A stretch of 42,141 nt of DNA from Peterkaempfera griseoplana (GTDB lineage: Bacteria > Actinomycetota > Actinomycetes > Streptomycetales > Streptomycetaceae), in the NCBI RefSeq assembly GCF_001418575.1, contig NZ_LIQR01000186.1, positions 203-42,343 on the forward strand, written 5' to 3'. How positions within the stretch are numbered: the stretch's first letter is position 1; each line of letters begins with the position of its first letter. Under the pieces are notes generated by a model, which was not told the DNA's origin, searched no databases, and saw only the letters and a list, made by a program, of their open reading frames with translations. The translations under genes and the position numbers were made by a program. Of the stretch, positions 32,322-39,605 are shown in pieces.

Positions 32322-33073
32322 CCGCGGTCACCCCGCACCGCACCGTCTTCACCGCAGCGGCGGCGGCCGCCGCAGCCGCACTGGCCGTGCAGGCCGTCCC
32401 CGCCGTCTCCACCCTCGGGCCGCTGCGCAACCGGTGGATGCCCGGTCTCGCAGGTGTCGGACGCCCCGGCCATGTCGCGCTGACCTTCGACGACGGCCCC
32501 GACCCGATCTCCACCCCGCGTTTCCTGGAACTGCTGGAGAAGCGCGGGATCCGGGCGACCTTCTTCATGCTCGGCTCGATGCTCACCCTCGTCCCCGAAC
32601 TGGCCAGGGAGATCAGCGCCGCCGGGCACGAGATCGGCATCCACGGCTGGGCACACCGCCCCCTGCTGCTGCGCAGCCCCCGCGCCACTTACCACGACCT
32701 GGCCAGGGCCCGGGACGCGGTGGCGGAGACCACCGGCACGGTGCCCAGGCTCTTCCGTCCCCCGTACGGGGTGATGAGCACGGCCGCGCACCTCTCCGCC
32801 CGGCGCCTGGGGCTCACCCCGGTGCTGTGGACCAGCTGGGGCGAGGACTGGACCAGCCGGGCCACCCCCGTGTCGGTGTACGGCACCGTCACCCGGGATC
32901 TGCGCGGCGGCGGCACCGTCCTGCTGCACGACTCCGACTGCACCTCCGCACCCGCCGCCTGGCAGTCGGCACTGGGCGCACTGCCGGGCATCCTGGACCT
33001 GTGCGAGCAGCGGGGGTGGGAGGTCGGCCCGCTGCGCGACCACGGCGTCCCGGCGCTGCCGAGCCTGGCCTGA
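32318..33073 (+). CDS. Polysaccharide deacetylase (CE4/NodB family)
   Basis: A 251-residue metal-dependent deacetylase of carbohydrate esterase family 4, acting on N-acetyl groups of an extracellular or lipid-linked polysaccharide. An N-terminal hydrophobic segment (about residues 9-30, alanine-rich) is a signal or anchor. Catalytic motifs are in order: VALTFDDGPDPISTPRFLEL near 53 (DD pair), HEIGIHGWAHRPLLL near 105 (metal histidines), RLFRPPYGVM near 143, and TVLLHDSD near 203. ATG 32318 has GGGAGG upstream and overlaps the glycosyltransferase stop. The pair looks like a coupled unit that builds and deacetylates a glycolipid or wall glycan, probably under the divergent BlaI-type repressor. 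Exact substrate unknown. Confidence 0.93.
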   Translation: MTAVTPHRTVFTAAAAAAAAALAVQAVPAVSTLGPLRNRWMPGLAGVGRPGHVALTFDDGPDPISTPRFLELLEKRGIRATFFMLGSMLTLVPELAREISAAGHEIGIHGWAHRPLLLRSPRATYHDLARARDAVAETTGTVPRLFRPPYGVMSTAAHLSARRLGLTPVLWTSWGEDWTSRATPVSVYGTVTRDLRGGGTVLLHDSDCTSAPAAWQSALGALPGILDLCEQRGWEVGPLRDHGVPALPSLA

Positions 33074-33128
33074 CCGGCGCTCCCGGCCTCGGACGGCGGC
33101 CCGCCGGGGACGGCCCCCGGAGGTCCGG

Positions 33129-33170
33129 GCGCACCGCCCCGGCGGCGGCCGCGCCACCGGGGCGGTGCGC
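33129..33170. terminator. Strong terminator after the deacetylase gene
   Basis: GCGCACCGCCCCGG and CCGGGGCGGTGCGC form a perfect 14-bp stem with a 14-base loop, separating the glycosyltransferase operon from the next SpoIIE gene. Confidence 0.78.
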
Positions 33171-33221
33171 CTCCCACGGGGCTGCAGCCGAGTGGTGCGG
33201 GGCCCCGAATGGGTGTGACAT

Positions 33222-35690
33222 ATGGGCATGGGCGACACCGTGGTCCCCGAAACCGCCGGTGGCCTTCCCGAGCCGAGCGGCGATGCCTTCGCCGTCGTCG
33301 ACGGGCACGGTGCGCTGGCGGGCTGGAGCGTCGGTGCACAGCGGCTGCTCGGCTACCCGGCGGACGAGGTCCGGGGGCGCGGAGCGGCCTGGCTGCTGTA
33401 CCGCCCGTCGGACGCGGCAGGGCTGGTGCGGCGCGGCCGCAGCGCCCGGTCGAACCTGCTGGGGCCGGTGACCCTGCGCCACCGGGACGGCGGCGAGGTC
33501 GAGGCGGTGCTGTGGGTGCACCTCATGACCTCCCCGGCCGGGGAGCCGCAGTGGCTGCTCCAGGCGGCCGAGGCGGCGGCGGTCCGCCGGGCGGATCTGC
33601 GCCGCTCGTTGCTGCGGGGCCTGTTCACGGAGTCGCCCTTCATCATCGACGTCTTCGACTCGGAGCTGCGGCTGCTGGCGCAGAACGACTCGCAGCGCCG
33701 CGCCCAGGGGTTCGCCGAGGAGACCGTGGGGCGCACCATGCGGGAGGCGGCGCCCCCCGGCCTGCTGGACCTGGACGCGCTGGAGGAGCGCCAGCGGCGG
33801 GTGCTGGCCACCGGCGTCGCACAGATCGGCGCGGAGGTGCACGGCCGCGATCCGGCGGACCCGCAGCTGGAGACGGTCTGGTCGGAGAGCATCCTGCCGC
33901 TGCGCAGCAGCGCCGGGGAGATCGTGGCGCTGGCGCATCTGGTCGCCGACGTCACCGAGGAGGCCCGGGCGCGGGGGCGGCTGGCCCTGGTCAACGACGC
34001 CAGCGTCTGCATCGGCAGCACCCTCGACGTCCTGCGCACCGCACAGGAACTCGCCGACTTCGCCGTGCCGCGGTTCGCCGACTACGCCTATGTGAACCTG
34101 CTGGACGCGGTGTTCAGCGGCGGGGAGCCGGTCACCGGTCCGCCGCCCGCGGCGACGCCGCTGCGGCGGGCGGCGGAGTCGATGGTCGACAGCGGGCCGG
34201 AGACACGGCTGGTCGCCCTCGGCGAGATCGACCTCCTGGCCTCCCGGCCGGGCTCCCCCACGCTGCGGGCCCTGGTCGACGGCAAGCCCCGGCTGCTGAG
34301 CGGGGAGACCCTCGCCACCAGGTACCCGCCGTCCGACGAGCGGGGGGCGGCGCTGCGCAGCCACGGCGTCCACTCCCTGATCCTGGTGCCGATGCACGCG
34401 CGGGGGGCGGCCCTGGGCACGGCCATGTTCTTCAGGTTCCGGCGCACCCGCAACTTCGAGCCCGACGACGTGCTGCTGGCCCAGGAGGTCGTGGCACGCG
34501 CCGCCGTCTGCATCGACAACGCCTCGCGCTACACCCGGGAGCGGACCACCGCGCTGGCCCTGCAGCGGAGCCTGCAGTTGCAGCGGCTGCCGGCGCTGCG
34601 GACCCTGGACGCGGCGTCGCGCTATCTGCCGCCCGGGGGCCCCGCCGTCCTGGGCGGCGCCTGGTTCGACCTCATCCCGCTGTCCTGCGCCCGGGTCGCC
34701 CTGGTCGTCGGGGACACCGCCGGCGAGGGGGTCCACGCGGCGGTGGCGATGGGGCGGCTGCGCACCGCGGTGCGCACCTTCTCCGACCTCGACATGGCAC
34801 CCGACGAACTGCTCACCCATCTGAGCGACCTGGTGAAGCGCGCCGGGGACGGGCACGGCCTCGGCCCGGCCGCCGGGAGCGGGGAGACCACCTGCATGTA
34901 CGCGGTCTTCGACCCCATCTCGCAGCAGTGCGCGCTGGCGAGCGCCGGACACCCGTGGCCGGCGCTGGTGACGGCCGGCGGTGTGGAGTACCCCCGCCTC
35001 GCAGCGGGCGCCCCGCTGGGGGTCGACGGGGCCCCCTACGAGAGCTGCGAGATGACCCTGTCGCAGGGTGACCTGCTGGTGCTGCACTCGGCGGGGCTGC
35101 TGGCGACCGGGGACGGCCGGCCGGACGGTGACGGCGCGGACCGGCTCCGCGGGGCCCTCCGCGACGCCCGCGTACCGGCGTCCACCGCGCGGGAGACGGG
35201 CCGGACGGACCAGCTCGACAGGGTCTGCGACGCCCTGCTGCGGCGCCTGCTGCCGCAGCACCGGGTGGGCGATGTGGCGCTGCTGGTCACCCGGTCCCGC
35301 GGGCCGCAGGCGGACCGCCATGCCACCTGGGACGTACCGGCCGAACCGGAGGCGGTGGGGCGGGCCCGGACCCTGACGGGCGGCAAGCTGTCCGAGTGGG
35401 GCCTGGAGGAGCTGGAGTACACCGCCCAGCTGCTGGTCAGTGAGCTGGTCACCAATGCCGTCCGCTACGGCAGCCCGCCGATCCGGCTGCGGCTGATCCT
35501 CGACCGCCGGCTGATCTGCGAGGTGACCGACGGCAGCAGCACCTCGCCGCACGTACGGCGCGCCCTGAAGACGGACGAGGGCGGACGGGGGCTCTTCCTG
35601 GTCACCCAGCTGGCGGAACTGTGGGGCACCCGCTACCACGCCCGGGGCAAGTCCATCTGGGCGGAACTGCCCCTGCCCGCGGAGTCCTGA
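33222..35690 (+). CDS. PAS-PAS-GAF-SpoIIE-HATPase hybrid regulator, phosphatase motifs most degenerate (copy 3)
   Basis: An 822-residue paralogue with the same architecture: PAS about 15-120, PAS about 130-250 (GLFTESPFIIDVFDSELRLL to LVADVTEEAR), GAF about 258-440 ending ARAAVCIDNASRYTRER, SpoIIE about 455-690, HATPase about 695-820. The phosphatase site has lost several acidic positions: GGDWYD is GGAWFD (A480), TDG is SAG (A624), and the final DD is GD (G683-D684). Only D498 (GDTAGEG) and D684 remain. The ATPase part keeps ELVTNAVRYG (N745) and DEGGRGLFLV. ATG 33222 is followed by a second in-frame ATG at 33228; neither has a clear ribosome binding site. A catalytically dead phosphatase domain is the simplest reading; it may sense and bind rather than cut. 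Confidence 0.92.
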   Translation: MGMGDTVVPETAGGLPEPSGDAFAVVDGHGALAGWSVGAQRLLGYPADEVRGRGAAWLLYRPSDAAGLVRRGRSARSNLLGPVTLRHRDGGEVEAVLWVHLMTSPAGEPQWLLQAAEAAAVRRADLRRSLLRGLFTESPFIIDVFDSELRLLAQNDSQRRAQGFAEETVGRTMREAAPPGLLDLDALEERQRRVLATGVAQIGAEVHGRDPADPQLETVWSESILPLRSSAGEIVALAHLVADVTEEARARGRLALVNDASVCIGSTLDVLRTAQELADFAVPRFADYAYVNLLDAVFSGGEPVTGPPPAATPLRRAAESMVDSGPETRLVALGEIDLLASRPGSPTLRALVDGKPRLLSGETLATRYPPSDERGAALRSHGVHSLILVPMHARGAALGTAMFFRFRRTRNFEPDDVLLAQEVVARAAVCIDNASRYTRERTTALALQRSLQLQRLPALRTLDAASRYLPPGGPAVLGGAWFDLIPLSCARVALVVGDTAGEGVHAAVAMGRLRTAVRTFSDLDMAPDELLTHLSDLVKRAGDGHGLGPAAGSGETTCMYAVFDPISQQCALASAGHPWPALVTAGGVEYPRLAAGAPLGVDGAPYESCEMTLSQGDLLVLHSAGLLATGDGRPDGDGADRLRGALRDARVPASTARETGRTDQLDRVCDALLRRLLPQHRVGDVALLVTRSRGPQADRHATWDVPAEPEAVGRARTLTGGKLSEWGLEELEYTAQLLVSELVTNAVRYGSPPIRLRLILDRRLICEVTDGSSTSPHVRRALKTDEGGRGLFLVTQLAELWGTRYHARGKSIWAELPLPAES

Positions 35691-35695
35691 CCGCG

Positions 35696-35727
35696 CCGCT
35701 CCCCGGCGGCACCTGACCGGGGGGCGG
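35696..35727. terminator. Convergent terminator after SpoIIE copy 3
   Basis: CCGCTCCCCGG and CCGGGGGGCGG pair over 11 bp with one T-G wobble and a 10-base loop, in the 57-bp gap before the convergent phosphatase gene. Confidence 0.55.
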
Positions 35728-35747
35728 CGGGCGCGGGCGCCGCTGTG

Positions 35748-36527
35748 TCAGCCGCCGGCGGGCAGGACCAGGGCGGCCGTCAGCCCGTCGAGTTCGGCGG
35801 GGGTGAGGCCGTGCCGCAGCAGCCACTCCGCGCCACCGCCGAAGTCGCTGTGCAGGATCTCCAGGAAACGGAGCATCACCTCGGCGTCGGCGACCAGGTA
35901 GCGCCGTCCGGACGCGGTGAGCTGCCGGTACGAGGGCAGCGTCGCCAGCCGGGCCCGGATCCGCGCCACCCGCTGTGCGGTGAGGGCGTAGTCGGCGGCG
36001 ACGGCGTCGGCGGGCACCCCCACCGCGTCCAGCAGCAGGGCCGCCAGCACACCGGTGCGGTCCTTGCCGACGGCGCAGTGGAAGACCACCGCGTGCCGCT
36101 CGCCGTCGGCGACGATCCGCGCGGCACCGGTCAGCGTCTCGCCGCTGCCGGCCAGCAGCGCCCGGTAGAAGTCGACGAGGTCGCCGCCGGACCGCTGCGG
36201 CACCGCGTCGGCGCTCTGCGGCCGCGGGGTGCGGACGGGCAGGTTGACCCGGTGGACGGCGGCGGACGCCAGCAGCCCGTGCCCTTCGACGGCCGACTCC
36301 TGGCGGCTCCGCAGATCGATCACGGTCCGCAGCCGCAACCCGTCGACCAGCACCTCCACATCGGCGGCGGTGGCCTGCTGCGGGGTGCTCGCCCGGTAGA
36401 CGACGCCGCGCCGGGTGGTGCCGCCGCCGCGTACGGGGAGGCCTCCCAGGTCGCGGACGTTGTCGATCTCGGCGAACTCCACCCAGCGGGGCGCGTCCGC
36501 CCCCGACCCGTTCTCCACTGCTGCCAT
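35748..36527 (-). CDS. Tyrosine-protein phosphatase (MptpB/Y_phosphatase3-like)
   Basis: A 259-residue cysteine-based phosphatase. The P-loop VVFHCAVGKDRTGVLAALLL near residue 150 has the C-x5-R active site, with the KDR variant typical of the PtpB/lipid-phosphatase-like group, which can use phosphotyrosine, phosphoserine or phosphoinositides. The N-terminal DNVRDLGGLPVRGGGTTRRG near 23 and the RTVIDLRSRQE segment near 72 are also family hallmarks. ATG 36527 follows GGAGG. It stands alone, convergent with the third hybrid SpoIIE gene; the neighbourhood is rich in phospho-signalling, but no direct link can be shown. There is no signal peptide, so it is cytoplasmic or secreted by a non-Sec route. 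Confidence 0.92.
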   Translation of the reverse strand: MAAVENGSGADAPRWVEFAEIDNVRDLGGLPVRGGGTTRRGVVYRASTPQQATAADVEVLVDGLRLRTVIDLRSRQESAVEGHGLLASAAVHRVNLPVRTPRPQSADAVPQRSGGDLVDFYRALLAGSGETLTGAARIVADGERHAVVFHCAVGKDRTGVLAALLLDAVGVPADAVAADYALTAQRVARIRARLATLPSYRQLTASGRRYLVADAEVMLRFLEILHSDFGGGAEWLLRHGLTPAELDGLTAALVLPAGG

Positions 36528-36987
36528 CTGCCCTCCAGGCAGGAGATCCCTCCAGGACGTCCACCGTCGGCGAGCAGGGCCGGCGGGCGGTGGCAGCAGG
36601 AGGGCCCACAGTCCGCGTCTCACCCGGATAGGTGGTGCCGCTTCGACGCGGACGCCGTGCCACCACTCCCGGACCGGCGCCCTGGGACGCCGGTTGCACC
36701 GTATCGATCCGCGGCGGCCCGCGCAGTGGCCACCGTCACTCGGGGGCCGGGTTCGGGTGCGGCGGGCGTCCGCTGCTCCGGGGGTTGCTGACGGACCGGG
36801 GCCGGGGCGCCGTCCGTGCAGCCATGGCCCGCGCGTGCGCGGCGGCGTACGTTGCCGGCTGTTGACGAGGCGTCAGTCAGTCGCCAGGAGCGGTTCCTGG
36901 CCGCATTCCCAGCGCTGGTACGGCTGCTCGACGCCGCGCCGTGGGAGCCGCACCACCAGCGGTGGTGCGGGCGGCTCTGCTGACCGG
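36528..36987. other. Intergenic region with one possible very short ORF
   Basis: About 460 bp without a recognised gene. A 43-residue frame from TTG 36852 to the stop at 36981-36983 reads DEASVSRQERFLAAFPALVRLLDAAPW, has normal GC-rich codon use and amphipathic helix character, but no ribosome binding site. It may be a gene fragment or chance; not called as a CDS. Confidence 0.35.
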
Positions 36988-37029
36988 CCCGCGGTACGGG
37001 CCGATCGGCCGCCCGGCCCGTACCGCGGG
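36988..37029. terminator. Strong terminator after the 37-kb alcohol dehydrogenase
   Basis: CCCGCGGTACGGGCC and GGCCCGTACCGCGGG form a perfect 15-bp stem with a 12-base loop, 27 bp beyond the stop of the minus-strand dehydrogenase. It is the longest perfect stem I found in the window. Confidence 0.8.
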
Positions 37030-37056
37030 CGCGGGCGGCCGGGCCACGGCCGGGGG

Positions 37057-38127
37057 TCAGCCGCAGGAGGCGGCCTCGTCAGGCCCGTGCGGGGCGATCA
37101 CGGTGACACCGGCTCCGGGGGCCGCGCCCATGGCCGTCAGCGCCTCCGGGGCGTCGTCCAGGCGGATGGTGCGGGTGAGCAGCCGGTCGGGGCGCAACGC
37201 GCCGGCGGCGATCATCCGCATCATCGGCGGGTAGTCATGAGCCGCCATGCCATGGCTGCCCAGCACCTCCAGCTCCCAGGCCACCACCCGTTCCATGGGC
37301 ACCGCGGTCATCCCGTCCGCCGACGGCAGCAGCCCCACCTGGACATGCCGGCCGCGCCGTGCCAGGCCCAGTACGGACGCCGCGCAGGTCTGCGGGCTGC
37401 CCAGCGCGTCCAGCGAGAGCTGCGCCCCGCCGCCGGTGGCCTCCCGGACGGCCTGCGCGGTCCCGCCCGGCGCCACGGCGGCGTCGACGCAGACCGCGGC
37501 GCCGAACTCCCGGGCCAGGTCGAGGGCGGCCGGGGAGACGTCCACCGCCACCACGCGCGCTCCGGCGGCGGCCGCGATCATCACCGCGGAGAGTCCCACG
37601 CCTCCGCAGCCGTGCACGGCCACCCACTCGCCGGGGCGGACCCTGCCCTGCCCCACCACGGCGCGGAAGGCGGTCGCGAACCGGCAGCCGAGCCCGGCGG
37701 CGGTGGCGAAGGACAGTTCGGGAGGCAGCGCGACCAGGTTGACGTCCGCGTTCTCGACCAGTGTGTACTCGGCGAAGGATCCCCAGTGGGTGAAGCCCGG
37801 CTGGGTCTGCCGCTCGCACACCTGGTGGTCGCCGGCCGTGCAGGACGCGCAGCGTCCGCAGGCGCAGACGAACGGCACGGTGACCCGGTCCCCGGGCCGC
37901 CATCCGGCGACCTGCGGGCCCACCGCCTCGACAGTGCCGGCCAGTTCATGGCCGGGGACATGCGGCAGCGCGATTCCCTGGTCGTGGCCCATCCAGCCGT
38001 GCCAGTCGCTGCGGCACAGCCCGGTCGCGGCCACCCGCACCACCACCCCGCCCGGGGTGGGTTCCGGGGCAGCGACATCGCGGACCTCCGGCTTCCCCTG
38101 GAACTCGTCGAACACCACTGCGCGCAT
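37057..38127 (-). CDS. Zinc-dependent medium-chain alcohol dehydrogenase
   Basis: A 356-residue MDR-family dehydrogenase. Catalytic zinc ligands are in [14 protein letters not shown] near residue 37 and [13 protein letters not shown] near 57. The structural zinc site is [17 protein letters not shown] near 88. The cofactor fold is [21 protein letters not shown] near 168 followed by VVAVDVS. The [10 protein letters not shown] variant is seen in secondary-alcohol and aldehyde dehydrogenases of actinobacteria. ATG 38127 follows GGAGGAGGG. It is divergent from an SDR gene with 219 bp between; joint regulation is possible but no dyad stood out. Only moderately similar to the other zinc dehydrogenase at 25.7 kb, so not a recent duplication. 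Substrate unknown. Confidence 0.94.
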   Translation of the reverse strand: MRAVVFDEFQGKPEVRDVAAPEPTPGGVVVRVAATGLCRSDWHGWMGHDQGIALPHVPGHELAGTVEAVGPQVAGWRPGDRVTVPFVCACGRCASCTAGDHQVCERQTQPGFTHWGSFAEYTLVENADVNLVALPPELSFATAAGLGCRFATAFRAVVGQGRVRPGEWVAVHGCGGVGLSAVMIAAAAGARVVAVDVSPAALDLAREFGAAVCVDAAVAPGGTAQAVREATGGGAQLSLDALGSPQTCAASVLGLARRGRHVQVGLLPSADGMTAVPMERVVAWELEVLGSHGMAAHDYPPMMRMIAAGALRPDRLLTRTIRLDDAPEALTAMGAAPGAGVTVIAPHGPDEAASCG

Positions 38128-38346
38128 CCAGCGCCCTCCTCCGCAGTCGGACCCCGCGGACGGCAGCATCTCACCGGGCGGCACCCGGGCGGCGAGCGGC
38201 CGGGGCCACCGGAGGGCGAGCAGCAGGGGCCGGTTGACGGGCGGCGGCACCGGGTGCCAGGCTCTCGGCCGGAGAGCGCTCCCACCACCTGCCCCGGCGG
38301 GGCGGAGCCGCTGCGCCCACCCGTTCGTCAGGCGCGAGGGACCACC

Positions 38347-39123
38347 ATGAGCAGCATCTTCGTCACCGGTTCGACCCAGGGCATCGGTCTGGAGACCGCC
38401 CGCACGCTGGCCGCCGCCGGGCACCGCGTGGTGGTGCACGCCCGCGACGACGCCAGGGCCGCAGACGTCCGGCGTGCGCTGCCCGCCGCCGACGCGGTGG
38501 TGGTGGGCGACCTCGCCTCACTGGCCGGCACCCGGGCCGTCGCGGCGGCCGCCACCGCGGCGGGCCCCTTCGACACCGTGATCCACAACGCGGGTCTGGG
38601 CGGGGGAGCACCCCGCCGTACGGTGACCGCGGACGGCCTGGAACTGCTCTTCCAGGTCAATGTGGTGGCCCCCTATCTTCTGACGGCTCTGATGCCCAGG
38701 CCCGGCCGGCTGGTGTACCTCACCTCCGGGCTGGAGGCCGCGGGCCGTCTGCGCTGGGACGACCTCCAGTACGAGCACCGGGCGTGGGACGGCATGCAGG
38801 CCTACTCGGACTCCAAGCTGCACGACGTGCTGCTCGCCTTCGCCGTGGCGCGGCGGTGGCCGGACGTACCCACCGACGCGGTCGACCCCGGCTGGGTGAG
38901 GACCCGGATGGGCGGCCCCGGCGCCACCGACGAGCTGCCGCAGGGGGCCGACACCCAGGTCTGGCTGGCCACGGGCGCGGACCCGGAGGCGAAGGCGGGC
39001 GGCCGGTACCTCAAGCACCGGCGGTCCCTCAGGGCCAATCCGGCCGCCTATGACGAGGCGGAGCAGGAGCGGCTGCTGGCCGTCCTCGCGCGAATCACGG
39101 GCGTCGCCCTGCCCGCCGTCTGA
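38347..39123 (+). CDS. Short-chain dehydrogenase/reductase (SDR)
   Basis: A 258-residue NAD(P)-dependent oxidoreductase. The cofactor motif is [17 protein letters not shown] near residue 5; [10 protein letters not shown] near 80 is the NAG motif. The catalytic serine lies in VYLTSG near 125 and the Tyr/Lys pair in [17 protein letters not shown] near 155. [13 protein letters not shown] near 180 is the post-active-site loop. The pattern resembles the retinol-dehydrogenase-like SDR branch. ATG 38347 has GAGGGA upstream. It is divergent from the zinc alcohol dehydrogenase and followed by a GC-rich hairpin. Substrate cannot be inferred. Confidence 0.94.
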   Translation: MSSIFVTGSTQGIGLETARTLAAAGHRVVVHARDDARAADVRRALPAADAVVVGDLASLAGTRAVAAAATAAGPFDTVIHNAGLGGGAPRRTVTADGLELLFQVNVVAPYLLTALMPRPGRLVYLTSGLEAAGRLRWDDLQYEHRAWDGMQAYSDSKLHDVLLAFAVARRWPDVPTDAVDPGWVRTRMGGPGATDELPQGADTQVWLATGADPEAKAGGRYLKHRRSLRANPAAYDEAEQERLLAVLARITGVALPAV

Positions 39124-39148
39124 CCCGTCACCACCGCGGCTCCGGCCT

Positions 39149-39174
39149 GCGCCGCGCCCCGGGGCCCGCGGCGC
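39149..39174. terminator. Hairpin after the SDR gene
   Basis: GCGCCGCG and CGCGGCGC form an 8-bp stem around a self-complementary CCCCGGGG loop, 25 bp past the SDR stop. Confidence 0.6.
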
Positions 39175-39521
39175 CCGGTGCCGCTGCCCCGGGCCGTCGC
39201 CTGCCCGGTCCGCGGCGCGCCCGCGGCGTTGCCCGGTCCGCCCTCGGCGGCGCGTGAGGACGTCCTCCGGTCCGGCCGCCCGTTCCGCCCCGCCCGTTCC
39301 GCCCTGCCCGTTTCGCCGTGCACCCACGGCGGCGCACGGCCACACCCACTGAGGGACGGCGGCGGATCTCCCGCACACGTCGATACGCTTCGACGGCTGA
39401 TCACCACAACCCGCCCGAATGCGGCGAGGCACAGCAAAGCCCCGCAACCCCGGGGAACCGCGACCGCCGTTGAACACAGCAGTTCAGACCGGCCATTTGG
39501 CGTCAACTTCAGCCCCGTCCC
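39175..39521. other. Non-coding stretch upstream of the glycosidase promoter
   Basis: About 350 bp with no supported gene. GC content falls toward its end as the promoter is approached. Confidence 0.5.
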
Positions 39522-39550
39522 TTGACACCGCCGATGGAGACGATCAGCAT
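39522..39550 (+). promoter_or_regulatory. Promoter of the GH3 gene
   Basis: A perfect -35 box TTGACA (39522-39527), a 17-base spacer and CAGCAT (39545-39550) as a -10 candidate. The palindromes start at the -10 box, the expected place for repression. Confidence 0.6.
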
Positions 39551-39572
39551 CGAAGCGCTTCGAAGCGCTTAG
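39550..39572. promoter_or_regulatory. Two tandem LacI-type palindromes
   Basis: CGAAGCGCTT is repeated head to tail (39551-39560 and 39561-39570). This creates a perfect 14-bp palindrome TCGAAGCGCTTCGA (39550-39563) overlapping a second AAGCGCTT core. Palindromes with a central CG are typical of LacI-family operators. They differ from the TGAATC-type sites near 7-8 kb, so another repressor is implied. Confidence 0.68.
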
Positions 39573-39605
39573 AAGCTCAATTGCCCGGCCCTGAGGGGAT
39601 CGAAA

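Noticed and set aside
32889-35639. Long minus-strand open frame (916 codons) opposite SpoIIE copy 3
   Set aside because: Same kind of GC-rich antisense shadow; the plus strand carries the recognisable protein.
36415-39123. A single 902-codon plus-strand gene
   Set aside because: Only the last 258 codons are a real SDR protein with its own start and ribosome binding site; the rest is antisense to the zinc dehydrogenase and tyrosine phosphatase.
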